DNA of 64,000 nt from Schistosoma mansoni (GCF_000237925.1 NC_031501.1:5214166-5278165); one strand, 5' to 3'. Positions 1 through 10,777 are shown, numbered from the stretch's first letter. The notes: generated from the letters alone by a model not told the origin. Numbers and translations are program-made.

Positions 1-630
1 GTACATCCTATATGTAGATATTCATCGTTAGCCTGTCCATCTCTTTCAATTAACTACTAAACTTATATCATTTAATTAAGAACAAAATGTTGGTTAAGAC
101 TAATCATGAAAATATTGATAGTTGTGTGGGAAGGAATGTGAAAGGCGAATTGCATAATTATACCAACAATAAGAAAAATTAAAACAGTAATAGAATGGTG
201 GATATGGAAAAAGAATGTTGAACAGACCATAACATGAGAAATATGTTGGCTAAATATCATATTCTGAGTTTCTTACATGTATACTTACATATGAAAGTGT
301 GTGTAATGTATGTTCAGGATAGTGATGAACTGTTTTTAAGAATTAATTTGTTTCTCGGAATTCTTAGAAAAAATGAATCTAATTAGCAGAAATCAAGAGG
401 AGAGAAGAGAAGAGAAAAAGAACTCCAGAATAATTAATTGCTAAAGACAAATAATCACGCTATTTCACCAAATTATTTAAAGAATGCAAACTACCGATAC
501 ATAAATATATCCATTTTAGGATCGAATGGTTTTAAGTTTGGATCCAGACAGAACAAGTGATATATATAGGAACTTACTGTGACAAGTAGAATAGAGGAAA
601 GATAAGATTTATTCAATAAGACTTCTCTAT
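1..630. other. Intergenic, AT-rich
   Basis: No gene or repeat family recognised. Confidence 0.5.
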
Positions 631-631
631 C

Positions 632-850
632 TACATATGTGGTGTATGCTATTAATGTTTCTAGATATAAGTAGTATGTAGCATCAATCAGAAGTGGAAT
701 GCATGGCAGCAGAAGTCTAAAACTCGAGTTGAAGAAAACATAAAGGGAAATAGAAGTGAATTGTGAATTGGAAAAATCATATAGAATATGAAAGACAACT
801 GATGCAAGATTCGCAAATAAATTATTTGATGTATGGTATAGTGCCGTGCT
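632..850 (+). repeat. Dispersed repeat R, copy 1
   Basis: It aligns by eye with 15,691-15,920 and with the reverse complement of 38,710-38,942. Shared landmarks are a GTGGTGT motif, an ATAAGTAGTAT-like motif, and GAAAGACAACTGATGCAAGA matching the equivalent part of the other copies. Class unknown; the size would suit a solo LTR. Heavily diverged. Confidence 0.5.
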
Positions 851-1240
851 TCAATAATAGTTCACTTCGATAACCGTTATTATACCAATCTTAACGGTGT
901 ATAAAATCAGAAAGCAAAAGGAAGCGGCAACTACATTTTTATTGATGAATGATGCAGACCAGACAACTGTGGGCACATGAGCAAGTGTAAGCGAGCGAAG
1001 CAAAGATGATGCATAGTGATGGCTGGGAAGCCAACTCGAGATCGAAGCGATAATAATGCGTATTGGAGATGGATGGGAAGCCAACTCGAGAGCGAAGCTG
1101 AATAATGCGTATTGGAGATGGCTGGGAAGCCAACTCGCTATGACCAAGCATTACTCAATATTTATAATCAGACAGAAATGAATGACAGACATGTGATGGA
1201 TAAGATACGAAGTGTGCATACATATACGCTCATATAAAAA
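851..1240 (+). repeat. Dispersed repeat Q, copy 1
   Basis: The first 110 bases resemble 49,690-49,800: both have CAACGG or TAACGG, then AACTACA, then a GCAGACCA motif and a GCACA motif in the same order and spacing. Directly follows repeat R copy 1, so the two may belong to one element. Class unresolved, LTR-like in size. Confidence 0.45.
1017..1140 (+). repeat. 50-bp tandem minisatellite, about 2.5 units
   Basis: GGGAAGCCAACTCG recurs at 1,025, 1,075 and 1,124, giving periods of 50 and 49 bases. Units also share AATAATGCGTATTGGAGATG. It lies inside repeat Q; the other Q copy does not have it. Confidence 0.85.
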
Positions 1241-3690
1241 TATAGTCAAGGTTAATAAACGAATAATTAACAAGATCAAAATATGACTCATAATGGATAG
1301 GAGAATTGGCTTGGCAAGCAGCTAGAATAAAGTATATGGGCTTAACATAACAACCGACACTACAATGGTTCTCACATTTTACGAAGACATTCTGCAATTT
1401 TGTATTCAACAATAAATTAGTCGTCCCCACCTGAGTGTTCATTCATTATACATATTCATTAGAATGAGTGAGTTGAAGATGAATTTCGACTTGGACGGTT
1501 TGCTTTTTTTCTCAAATTACTTGTCTTTGCTTGATATCAAAGTTCAACCATTATGGTCACAATAAAAATATTAAAGATAATTTGATGAAGTCAATAGTTA
1601 ATTTGTGTTGAGAGTAAACATTTTTCTCTGTTGAGCAAAATACTGAATACAATCAGTTATGTTTCGAATCGATCAGATATTATATAATAAAGTAACTAGA
1701 GTACCTAATTATTGAATAACACTTTAAGTAATTAACTATATTGTTACAATTGAGGAGATTTTGAGGAATTTAGTTTAGTTTATCGGTGATATTCTTCATG
1801 AAACGTCAGCGTACTAATAACTCACATTTAGATAAGCTCTAGAGATTCTAGTAGAGAGTAATGATCGGTGAAATTCAGAAAGACCGACTGTGAAATAAAC
1901 ATCAATAATCCCATCGGTTGATTGTATTAATATGTCAAGAAGTGATTTAGGTTAGAAAAATGTACCCTTAGATGACAATCAAGAAGTCACATGGTTAGAT
2001 AGTCATAGAGAGACTGAAGGGTTCTACGTTTGACTCCTGGTGAAATCTAGAGTGACGACTCTTGGTGAGCAGTATACCAAGGCAAAACAGTCGTCTAGTA
2101 ATATGAGACCTTTAATTATGTGTTACTTAGTTCTAGTCCATAAACAATGCCACTTGCATCTCACATTATCTAATAAAATTGGATAATTTTCATCACTAAA
2201 TGAGATCAAATAGAGAACTACTGTAAACCAGGGAAGAGTGAATTACTTTTTCTTTTCTATATTGCAATTCTTCAGAAGTTAGAACAAGATTGAGTCCAGA
2301 GCATTCAGGTCTTGATGATAGTACCTTGAGCTTAAGTCGCTGAATGGTCAATATTTTTAACTTTGATCAATTTACAATGGTTTTCTAATATTTGTTCATC
2401 ACTATTCTTGTGTGATTATTTTTCTTCCAACTTGCTTTTCACCAAAGTCACAGTTCTGATGATATCACGAATAATAAATTTCATGAATTTTTTAGGATAA
2501 TTTTCGTCATAATCTAAAGTCAAGTTGTGAATCGTAGCGAACTCGTGGTAGGATTCACTAATGGACAATTACTGACGAGTCCTGTATTAGATTGAAGCAA
2601 CTGATTGGTGCTTCTCAGTCCTTCATGTTTATCTAAATAGTCACTTTGTGATATTAAACAGTAAAATTAGTACAGTCTCTGGGAAAATTAATAGACTATG
2701 ATAGGTATTAAGAGAAACAACAATTCTAACGTTGAATTTTGTAAAATACGCAAATGGAGATTTCTCTAAATTATGCCAATAAGCGATGCGAATTTAAATA
2801 GATTATACAGTATCTGATCATCTAAGATGATGTATTACACATGAAGCTGGTGAGCACCAGTCAGTGTCAAGCTCATCTCTTCTAAGGGTTACCTACTGTT
2901 AGCCTCGAACCACATAACATACATATTCTTTATAAGCATTTATAATTGTTTATTATTCATTTATATATAATTGATTTCCCAAATGACAAAATATAAATAT
3001 TAATTTTAATACACAGAGTATTATTATTATTATTATTATTCAATCACATCTTACAATAACAGTGTATATGTGTGTCCATTGTTATACCCTATGCTTAACT
3101 AACCTGTCTTTGTCTACTGTGTGTAAAGTGACATGGGGTTTAATTATTACTACACTTTTTAATAATAATAATAATAATATGATACTGTTATTATCAAAAG
3201 TAATACTGATTGGTTTAAACAATAAATCTTTATTTAATTTATACTAAACAAGTTGGAGACAATAGACACATGGGGTTCTACACTGAAACTGAATTATAAA
3301 ACAAATTAGACTGTTCTCTTTTATTGCATAACAATAATAATAATAATGATAATAATAATGGTAATAATAATAATAATAAAACCACAGGCGTCCAACATAT
3401 GGGCAGAAATGATTTCTTCCTATTAATCATACTAATAAAGACAACAACATCATGGACATCAATACCGAGATTATTGTTTCATTGTAAGCTGTTGTATAAT
3501 ATTCACACTTCTATGTTGGAATGTATAGAAACACATTTAATTAGTTACATTAAAATATATAATATCATAATACAGAGTTTTACTTAATAAGAATAGACTC
3601 ATTGAAATCCAAATAAAGATGGACTATAACAAATGTAAATGTTTCAATCATTCATTGGATAACCAATGAGTAGGTTATTCACATATTTTC
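1241..3690. other. Intergenic, AT-rich with microsatellites
   Basis: No gene seen. Contains short (ATT)n and (AAT)n microsatellites at about 3,019-3,040, 3,163-3,178 and 3,330-3,380. Confidence 0.6.
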
Positions 3691-3695
3691 ATACT

Positions 3696-3966
3696 TGAAA
3701 GCGTGAGTCAATTGAAGCTAGACCATCAGGGAAAACCTGAAAGCACTGTTCTGCCGCTTCGTCCTATTATGGGACTCCTCAGCGGCGATCATCCACGATC
3801 CCGCCTCGCGAGATTTCAGCCCAGGACCTATTGGTCTCGCTCACTAGCGCTTAAACTCTAGACCATTCGAGCTTCTTTTCCGGTGGTAATGTCTAACTTC
3901 TACCAACCCACCAAATGTTTCTACCGTCCACCATTGGCTTCTGAACATGTTTTACCATTCTACTAA
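3696..3966 (-). repeat. Family B hammerhead repeat, antisense, near full length (B1)
   Basis: Reads in reverse from the GAGTCAATTGAAGCTAGACC end through the hammerhead and tRNA-like head to an upstream arm, then runs into a gap. The hammerhead at 3,743-3,787 has CTGAGGAG but the conserved GAAA reads GAAG, so it is probably inactive. Confidence 0.85.
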
Positions 3967-4166
3967 NNNNNNNNNNNNNNNNNNNNNNNNNNNNNNNNNN
4001 NNNNNNNNNNNNNNNNNNNNNNNNNNNNNNNNNNNNNNNNNNNNNNNNNNNNNNNNNNNNNNNNNNNNNNNNNNNNNNNNNNNNNNNNNNNNNNNNNNNN
4101 NNNNNNNNNNNNNNNNNNNNNNNNNNNNNNNNNNNNNNNNNNNNNNNNNNNNNNNNNNNNNNNNNN
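3967..4166. other. Assembly gap (200 N)
   Basis: Exactly 200 N, a default scaffold-gap size; the true length is unknown. Family B repeats border it on both sides. Confidence 0.98.
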
Positions 4167-4213
4167 TGAAAGCGTGAGTCAATTGAAGCTAGACCACCAT
4201 GAAAAACCTGGAA

Positions 4214-4259
4214 GCAATGGACGGCCGTTTCGTCCTATTGTGGGACTCCTCAGCAGTGC
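4214..4259 (-). ncRNA. Hammerhead ribozyme, B2 antisense arm
   Basis: On the minus strand: core CTGAGGAG, stem II GTCCC/AGGAC with loop ACAAT, GAAA, short stem III CGGCCG, and the GTC cleavage triplet. Stem I pairs GCACTG with CATTGC (one wobble or mismatch). All core bases are present. Confidence 0.85.
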
Positions 4260-4336
4260 TCATCCACGACCTCGCCTCCCGAGATTCGAACTGGTAGGTC
4301 CTGGGTTCAAATCTCGGGAGGCGAGGTCGTGGATGA

Positions 4337-4382
4337 GCACTGCTGAGGAGTCCCACAATAGGACGAAACGGCCGTCCAGTGC
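4337..4382 (+). ncRNA. Hammerhead ribozyme, B2 sense arm
   Basis: GCACTG, CTGAGGAG, stem II GTCCC/AGGAC, CGAAACGGCCGTC, CAGTGC. Stem I GCACTG pairs perfectly with CAGTGC; cleavage is expected after GTC. Sequence criteria for an active hammerhead are met. Confidence 0.9.
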
Positions 4383-4479
4383 TTTCAGGTTTTCCCTGAT
4401 GGTCTAGCTTCAATTGACTCACGCTTTCAACTATGAAAATACTAAATTCTCCACAAAAACCCCTTCTGATAATAATATT

Positions 4480-5535
4480 CACATATTGTTAACGAAATAA
4501 TTTTAAAATGTCTACATAAATTTTGATGGTTTCAAGATAGTAGCACTCATTTACATAGTCCAAAACGTTAACAATGGAAGTTTTCAACCCACTGGGAGTA
4601 TATTATGCTAAGAAATTACATAAATAACTTACTAATTAGTGGTATCTATCATAGAACCTAAGTTCAAAGCCTTCTACTGACTGGTCTCAAATAACCTAAT
4701 GTGAAAAACAATGCATGTGATGCTGAGTTCAGTATACTAGTATTTATATTGCAACTTGATCGATAGAACCCAGTCATTACTAAAATCCAGACGAATGTAA
4801 TATCAATCGTTGTTCATTAATCAATCGCTATTCATCAATCAACTACTTATTATTTCACTATCATTCTATGAACACAGTGTTCAATGAGTAGTTTCACTAT
4901 TTACCAACAATAAGCAATCCTATTATTTTTTGGCCTGAAAGTAGGAGTGGTAACGATATCAATATGGGGTGGAAGAATTTAGACTAGACGACGGACTAGA
5001 CGACGTACCGTTTGGTGGGCAGGGAATCAGACTAAAATTCATGTTTTAATTTCATTGAATGGTTATTGAGTTATAAACTTTAAATTTAAATTTATTAAAC
5101 CAATTCACTTTCAAGGTTACTGGGTATCGGTCACACTCTAATCTTAAGGGTTACTAATATTAATCGCTTGCCCAAACCGAAAAAGTTGGAGTCGAGTTCG
5201 AACACAGGACGTAGTAGCATTACGTTTTATATGCTTTTTTATGCCTGATACTTTCTATATTCAGATCTGTCATTTAGCTACAAAATATGACGTCTTACCG
5301 GTTGATATCTTCTGTTACTAGTAGATTTGCTTTGAGGAGGCTTGTACAGATAACTCGGTTTGTGCAAGTAATCGTCACTAGGCCATACTTCATATCAATT
5401 TCAGCAATTAATCTCAAACTTGTAATATAAACATACAATTTTTCCCAAGTTATAACGGGTTAAAATATAAAATGGATGTAACTTATCTTTTTACTGAAGA
5501 AAAACTTGTTAAGTTGAACAGAAGAATGTTAGTTA
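4480..5535. other. Intergenic
   Basis: No gene. A short duplicated motif (GACTAGACGACG, twice) lies at about 4,983-5,006. A worn tRNA-like stretch near 5,160-5,210 may be an old repeat head. Confidence 0.5.
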
Positions 5536-5537
5536 AT

Positions 5538-6035
5538 GTATGCCAGTAGTTGTATGCACGGGGCCGTTTGAGAGCGTTTCGAGAGGGAGAGCTGAATTTC
5601 CCCACTCTCGGTCGTACCCACTGCCTTCCTGCGTCATTAATGGTGCTTACGAAATTGGAAGGACAAAAAGCGAATGTTCGGCAATTTAACCGGGTCGGTG
5701 GATATGGAGGATCGACCTAGGGCAGTTGGAAAAACCTGATTACAAACCAATGGTGCACATGGGCTCTAGGCTCCTGAGAGAACAAATAGTGTATAAACCT
5801 ACTGTTGGTCACCAGCTACCATAGGAATGCATCTCTTAAAGTTGCTCCACTGCCTTGTCGATTAGGACTATAGGTCAAGGTTCGAGGTGTGGCCCCTTAA
5901 GTAAACCACCTGCTTTTGTTTCGGCACTCGGGCAGTATTCCAGCCCTCACATAAATCGAATGATTTAAACAGCAAATAACTATTTAGTGCCTCCTTGTAC
6001 CAATGTTTATGTGTTTAAATAAATAAATAAGTTAT
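5538..6035 (+). mobile_element. Probable non-LTR retrotransposon 3' end with (AAAT)n tail
   Basis: A block clearly richer in G and C than its flanks, ending in TTTAAATAAATAAATAAG, the kind of short tandem tail many non-LTR elements have. No coding motif remains. The family is not certain; it could also be another dispersed repeat. Confidence 0.45.
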
Positions 6036-6495
6036 AAAGCTAATGTAAACAAAATCAGAAAATATTTACAGTATCTATATTGACAATCCGAAATTCCCAG
6101 TTTTAAATAATTAGTATGCTTGTGCATCATAGAAGCTGGTTGATCACAAATCAAAATATACTAAAGATTGATCATTATTTAATAAAAGATTATGAAGTAC
6201 TTGCCTATCTAGCTTAATTTTAAAACTGTCATAACATTATCTCGATAGTATAGATCACATATACGGAATATTTTTGTAACGCATAATGTTCTGTGTTATA
6301 GTAGCCTACCTTTGTCGAGATAAACATCAAGAAAAATTCATCGTATTCGATAGACGTTGGATCAATAAAACCCCTCATATCAAACAATAACAGCACAAAA
6401 GTTAATATTGTGATTTAATAATGTAATTCAATCAATTAAAAGTTTTTAACATAACTTATATATGCTATCGTAATAGATACCATATTTTTATAGTT
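6036..6495. other. Intergenic, AT-rich
   Basis: Nothing recognised. Confidence 0.5.
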
Positions 6496-6502
6496 GAGAT
6501 CA

Positions 6503-6765
6503 TGAGTCAATTGAAGCTAGACCGCCATGGAAAACCTGGAAGCACTGGACAGCCGTTTCGTCCTATTATGGGATTCCTCAGTGGCGATCATCCACGATCC
6601 CGCCTCGCGAGATTTCAGCCCAGGACCTATTGGTCTCGCTCACGAGTGCTTAAACTCTAGACCATTGAGCCGGCATCCAACGGTGTTAATGTTTAACTTC
6701 AACCAACCCACAAAATTAAACAACCGTCCACCATTGTCTTCTGAATATGTTTTACCATTCTAATA
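6503..6765 (-). repeat. Family B hammerhead repeat, antisense, full length (B3)
   Basis: Runs from the CATGAGTCAATTGAAGCTAG end to the upstream arm (CGTCCACCATTGTCTTCTGA). The end of the arm matches B1, so the two share the same 5' extent. Confidence 0.9.
6542..6585 (-). ncRNA. Hammerhead ribozyme in B3
   Basis: Core CTGAGGA and CGAAAC with GTC are kept; stem II reads ATCCC/AGGAC, and stem III GGCTGTC is weakened against its partner CGG. Probably weak. Confidence 0.6.
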
Positions 6766-6769
6766 AATT

Positions 6770-7195
6770 TTTGAATGTGCTTCTTAACCTGTGTAGTAAA
6801 ACACCCTCTTCCATGGGTCAAAATATCATATGCTTTCAAGTTTATGTATAAAATTCTGGGTTAAATATTTCTTGACAGGATGTGAAAAGATTTATTCGAA
6901 ATGAGCTGAGTGAGGAAAAACTTGAAGCAAGAAAGTTGGTCCTGATATTGATTAAATATTAAAACTGTCGGTTGGACTTATTACATGTACACTGAATTCA
7001 GTTCTTATCTTCTATTTAGATACCTGGACACTATAATTGTTTTTCTCTCCTAACTCGGACTCATCCAATCTTACAAAGCTAATTTATTGGTTAAGACCTA
7101 AAAGGAATGATTCAAGCAAACAATGTATGTGTATAGATTATTAACAATGACGAAATATAATTGTCGAGTAATTATGTATATTATATATATGACCG
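6770..7195. other. Intergenic, AT-rich
   Basis: Nothing recognised. Confidence 0.5.
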
Positions 7196-7199
7196 GTAG

Positions 7200-7680
7200 A
7201 CATAACTTAGTAATCAAAGGTGGATAGTGGCTAGCAGTGGTATCCGGGACGCGCGTTTCGTCCTATTCGGGACTCGTCAGCTGAATGTACCTGTACCTCA
7301 GAGTTGATGTTCACTCTAGGACTCGAACCCAGTACCGTTCGCTTCAAACACTGTGGCATTATGTACTTGGCTACGAGTGCTGATAGCCACTAACTGTGCA
7401 ATGGGGTGAAGTTTAAATTCACTTGTGATTGTTTACTTGAATCCTCCCATTGATGTTTAGGACTGCAATTAATCAGTCTCTTATTAGCATATGTGCACTG
7501 CTAGCCACTATCCATCTTTGCTTATAATGCTTGTGAATTAAGGCAATATCGAGGCAATACACACAGGATGCACATACGCCGATAAGAGACTGATCAACTG
7601 CAGTCCTAAACATCATTGGGGAAGATTCAAGTAAACAATACCAAGTGAATTTATAACTTAGTAATACATAAAATATTTCA
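7200..7680. repeat. Family A hammerhead repeat, fold-back (A1)
   Basis: Antisense unit 7,200-7,495 (3' end, hammerhead, tRNA-like head, 5' part) joined to a sense fragment from about 7,496 that restarts at CACTGCTAGCCACTATCCAT and continues through the linker into the 5' part. The sense fragment shows that units continue in tandem past the CCATCTTTGC end, as in satellite-like arrays. Confidence 0.85.
7241..7290 (-). ncRNA. Hammerhead ribozyme in A1
   Basis: On the minus strand: CAGCTGACGAG, stem II GTCCC-GAAT-AGGAC, GAAA, CGCGCGTC. All core bases present; stem I has one mismatch. Confidence 0.8.
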
Positions 7681-7769
7681 AGTAATTAATCGGATTCCTT
7701 TAAAAATCCAAAAGTTGTTCAACAATCTCTTAGCTTTTGATCATTGATGATGATAATAAACAGAAATAT

Positions 7770-7895
7770 GTTTTTGATCAGAATGGGGTTTGTGGAGATC
7801 ATAGTGATTTTAGTAGTTAAAATGGCCGTCCGATGCTTCCAGGTTTTCAATGGTGATCTAGCTTATATGAACTCATAAATTTAACTATTAAAATA
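7770..7895. repeat. Family B fragment, fold-back (B4)
   Basis: An antisense tail (GGGGTTTGTGGAGATCATAG) joined at about 7,820 to a sense 3' fragment (AATGGCCGTCC, GGTTTTCAATGGTGATCTAG). Half of a hammerhead remains. Confidence 0.7.
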
Positions 7896-7899
7896 TACT

Positions 7900-8565
7900 T
7901 TTGACAGATACAATTAAATGTTTATACTGTGAAGTATAGATATCGAGTAGTTTTTCTATGGAGTACGCTTTTTTACTGAAAATGACTTAACTTGTAGAAT
8001 GAAACTATGGGGAAGTATCAGTGTTAAAAAAAAACTGTCCAGTTAGATAATAAAGTGTGATGACTGATATTTCAGTTTTATTATTATTATTTGATTAATG
8101 ATCGAATGTTTTGGAAAGTTACTTTAGTTCAGTATTCCAATAGTGATATGTCAATTACATGTTATTTAACATATAAACTGGCATTTTGAAACAAATTTAC
8201 GATGATAGGAAATATTGCAGAATCTCCGTATCAAGTCATGTAAAAGATAATTTTGATGATCATTCAGAACAAATTCTTACTTATATCTATTCCATATTAA
8301 AATATCGAAGCTAAATTAAACCGAAGAGAAAACTGAGTAATGACCAAACTTTTGATTGTAAGTTATAAATATCAAATAGTTTGGGATAAAAACATGAATA
8401 AAGTCAGACTAATAAATTTGAAGTAAAACTTTTGATTCTAGCCATATTGAAAAGTTGATTTCAAAGATCTGAATTATAACTTTAACTGAACTAGCAACTA
8501 ATCTGTCAGAATAAAAATGAAAAAAAAAACACAATTGTAGTTCATATTTATTTGAACTTCTCAGA
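7900..8565. other. Intergenic, AT-rich
   Basis: Nothing recognised apart from short A and ATT runs. Confidence 0.5.
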
Positions 8566-8568
8566 AAC

Positions 8569-8918
8569 TTATATTCACTTGGTGTTGTATACTTGTATCT
8601 TCCGATTGTTATTTAGGACTTCGATTGATTAGTCTCTTGTTGGCATATATGCATCCTATGTGGACTACCTCGATATTGACTGATGTCACAAGCTTTATGA
8701 GCAAAGATGGATAGTGGCTATCATAGCAGTCAATGACGCGCGTTTTGTTCTATTTGGGACTCGTCAGCTGGATGTATCTGCATCTCAGAGTTGATGTTCA
8801 CTCTGGAACTCGAACCCAGTACCGTTCGCCTCAAACGCCATCGCATTATCCACTTAGCTACTGAGTCCTTATAACCACCTGCTTGTGAAATGGAGTGAAA
8901 ATCAACTCTGAGATGCAG
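8569..8918 (-). repeat. Family A hammerhead repeat, antisense, tandem-like (A2)
   Basis: Read in reverse: the 3' half of one unit (tRNA-like head, hammerhead, CCATCTTTGC) runs on into the linker and 5' part of a second unit, so this is a piece of a tandem array. At 8,899 it flips to sense (ATCAACTCTGAGATGCAG), and the gap follows. The hammerhead (8,730-8,776) has lost the GAAA guanine. Confidence 0.85.
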
Positions 8919-9118
8919 NNNNNNNNNNNNNNNNNNNNNNNNNNNNNNNNNNNNNNNNNNNNNNNNNNNNNNNNNNNNNNNNNNNNNNNNNNNNNNNNNN
9001 NNNNNNNNNNNNNNNNNNNNNNNNNNNNNNNNNNNNNNNNNNNNNNNNNNNNNNNNNNNNNNNNNNNNNNNNNNNNNNNNNNNNNNNNNNNNNNNNNNNN
9101 NNNNNNNNNNNNNNNNNN
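8919..9118. other. Assembly gap (200 N)
   Basis: Exactly 200 N. It begins right after a family A fold-back junction and ends at the start of a family B repeat. Confidence 0.98.
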
Positions 9119-9366
9119 GAATTCAAACACCGTTAGATGCCGGCTCAGTGGTCTATCGTTTAAGGGCTTCGGCTCGATACTGGTAGGTCCTGGGTTCGAT
9201 TCTCGCGAGTGCAGGATCGTGGATGCGCACTGCCACTGAGGAGTCCCATAATAGGACGAAATGGCCGTCCAGTGCTTCCAGGTTTTCGATGGTGGTCTAG
9301 CTTCAATTGACTCATGATTTCAACTGTGAAAATACTAAATTCTCCACAAAACCCCCTCTGATCTAT
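9119..9366 (+). repeat. Family B hammerhead repeat, sense, near full length (B5)
   Basis: tRNA-like head with box A-like GGCTCAGTGGTCTATCG and box B-like GGTTCGATTC, then the hammerhead, then GGTCTAGCTTCAATTGACTC and the CTCCACAAAACCCC tail. A good reference copy for the family. Confidence 0.92.
9227..9275 (+). ncRNA. Hammerhead ribozyme in B5
   Basis: GCACTG pairs with CAGTGC; CTGAGGAG, stem II GTCCC-ATAAT-AGGAC, GAAA and GTC are intact. Three extra bases (CCA) sit between stem I and the core, which may hinder folding. Confidence 0.7.
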
Positions 9367-9387
9367 AATCAGATAATGTAATAATGA

Positions 9388-9490
9388 GTCACTTGCTTGT
9401 GCAACGGGGTGAATTTTGAATCCACCTAGTATTGTTTGTTTGAATCTTCTCATTGATGTTTTGGACTGCAACTGGTCAGTCTTTAATTCA
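9388..9490 (-). repeat. Family A 5' fragment, antisense (A3)
   Basis: Matches the 5' part of family A (GCAACGGGGTGAATTTTGAA, then CATTGATGTTTTGGACTGCA). No hammerhead. Confidence 0.75.
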
Positions 9491-9670
9491 TCTGAGTGAT
9501 AATTTTAATTCAATAAAATATTCCAATTATGACATAGAAGAAGATAGATCAATTCAATGATAAGCTGCTCTTTTCAGTAAATTCATTCTCAAAATGTTAC
9601 TATCATAAATACATACTTTTTCTTTTCAAAATGATAATCAGTAACATATTTGCAAACAATAGCAATAATT

Positions 9671-10010
9671 TATCAGAAGGGGTTTCACGGATATTATGGT
9701 AATCTAAATATATGAGATCATGAGTCAGTTGAAGCTAAACCACTATGGAAAACGTTGAAGTGCTGGACGGCCGTTTCTTCCGATTGTGGGACTCCTCAGC
9801 AGTGTGCGTCCACGATTCCGCCTTACGAGATTCGAACGCAGGACCTGACAGTCCCATGAGCGAGCACTAAACCCCTATACCACTTAGTTGTCCCTGGTTT
9901 GAATCTCGTGAGGCGGGATGGTGGATGTGCATTGCTAAGAAGTCCGGAAATAGAACGAAATGGCCGTTCAATGCTTTCATGTTTTCCATGCTGGTCTCTA
10001 CATTGTCAAA
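9671..10010. repeat. Family B hammerhead repeat, fold-back (B6)
   Basis: A full antisense unit (9,671-9,890) is joined head-first to a sense copy starting in the tRNA-like head (CTGGTTTGAATCTCGTGAGG, from 9,891). The sense arm has drifted more than the antisense arm. Confidence 0.88.
9761..9808 (-). ncRNA. Hammerhead ribozyme in B6 antisense arm
   Basis: CTGAGGAG, GAAA and the GTC triplet are kept; stem II has one changed pair (CCC/CGGA). Possibly active. Confidence 0.6.
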
Positions 10011-10184
10011 ATCAACGTTAAGTAACTACCATACTTAACAAACTTATCATAAAATTAGAACTGTTGTTTTTCGTTTCATTTTCATGATAAAGTCATGAAA
10101 CGAGTGATATGGATCTTTTTGAAATAATAAAATATAGTTCCATTGAATTAGAGAAAAAATTTTCTCATGAGTAGGAAATAGATA

Positions 10185-10335
10185 TGCTGAAGAGCTGAAG
10201 AGCCCCATACTGGGATGAAACGTTCATCCAGTTATTCAAGATTTTCATTCACGGTCTAACTTAAATCGACTCGTGATTTCAACTGTAATAATATTACAAT
10301 CTCCACAAATCCCTATTCTGAAAAGTCTATAGATA
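10185..10335 (+). repeat. Worn family B 3' fragment, sense (B7)
   Basis: A hammerhead remnant (GAAGAGCCCCATACTGGGATG, of which the core is damaged) followed by GGTCTAACTTAAATCGACTC and CTCCACAAATCCC. Belongs to an older subfamily with ATCGACTC in place of ATTGACTC. Confidence 0.65.
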
Positions 10336-10377
10336 AAAATTTTCAATCCAATCATTTTTTGACAGAAATTTTTTTGT

Positions 10378-10775
10378 CAGAATGATGGTTTGCGGGCGAG
10401 GTAAAACCCGACGGACACGTCCTTGTCGTGTCGCCTGGATAATGGGACTGATCCCATAGACTAAAGTGAGCGGTAACCCAGGTGGTGGAGATCGGGCTAA
10501 TCATCCACCCTACTTATACCCATAACTGGTTACGAAAGCTACAAAGAATCTTTGCACAATTATTATTGATTCAAAAAAGAAAATAACCCTCTGCCCCCCC
10601 TCCTAAAAAAACGAAAAAAGGGCAAAAACAGCTATTGAGCCCCGGTAGTTGCGCCGTGATTTGATGTGGCATTCTTGTCCAGAGAGGCCTACTAGGTTTC
10701 ACCAACTTATTTGGCTAAAAGGGGCACCAACACAACACACAGCACGGTTTACAAAAATTGCAGGGACCTATTGGT
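10378..10775 (+). mobile_element. GC-rich retroelement-like fragment
   Basis: Abruptly GC-richer than its flanks, with GGTGGTGGAGATCGGGCTAA and CCGTGATTTGATGTGGC. It looks like a 5' leader of a non-LTR element inserted among worn family B repeats, but no coding motif is present and the class is a guess. Confidence 0.35.
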
Positions 10776-10777
10776 TA

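Larger units (their letters stand above)
4167..4475. repeat. Palindromic pair of family B repeats (B2)
   Basis: An antisense arm (4,167-4,286) and a sense arm (about 4,310-4,432) are near-perfect reverse complements, joined by about 23 bases inside the tRNA-like head. The sense copy runs on to the family tail CTCCACAAAAACCCCTTCTG. Both arms carry complete hammerhead cores. The symmetry makes the two strands encode nearly the same meaningless peptide. Confidence 0.95.

Noticed and set aside
1017-1140. CRISPR-like array
   Set aside because: The repeats are contiguous minisatellite units with no unique spacers, in a eukaryotic genome.
4174-4482. Similar 77- and 97-codon frames on both strands as paired genes
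   Set aside because: They are the palindromic hammerhead repeat read on both strands; similar spurious frames occur at other copies (6,527, 16,824, 25,377, 58,812).
9130-9210. True tRNA gene
   Set aside because: Box A- and box B-like parts are present, but the anticodon and acceptor stems do not form; it is the tRNA-derived head of a dispersed repeat seen many times.
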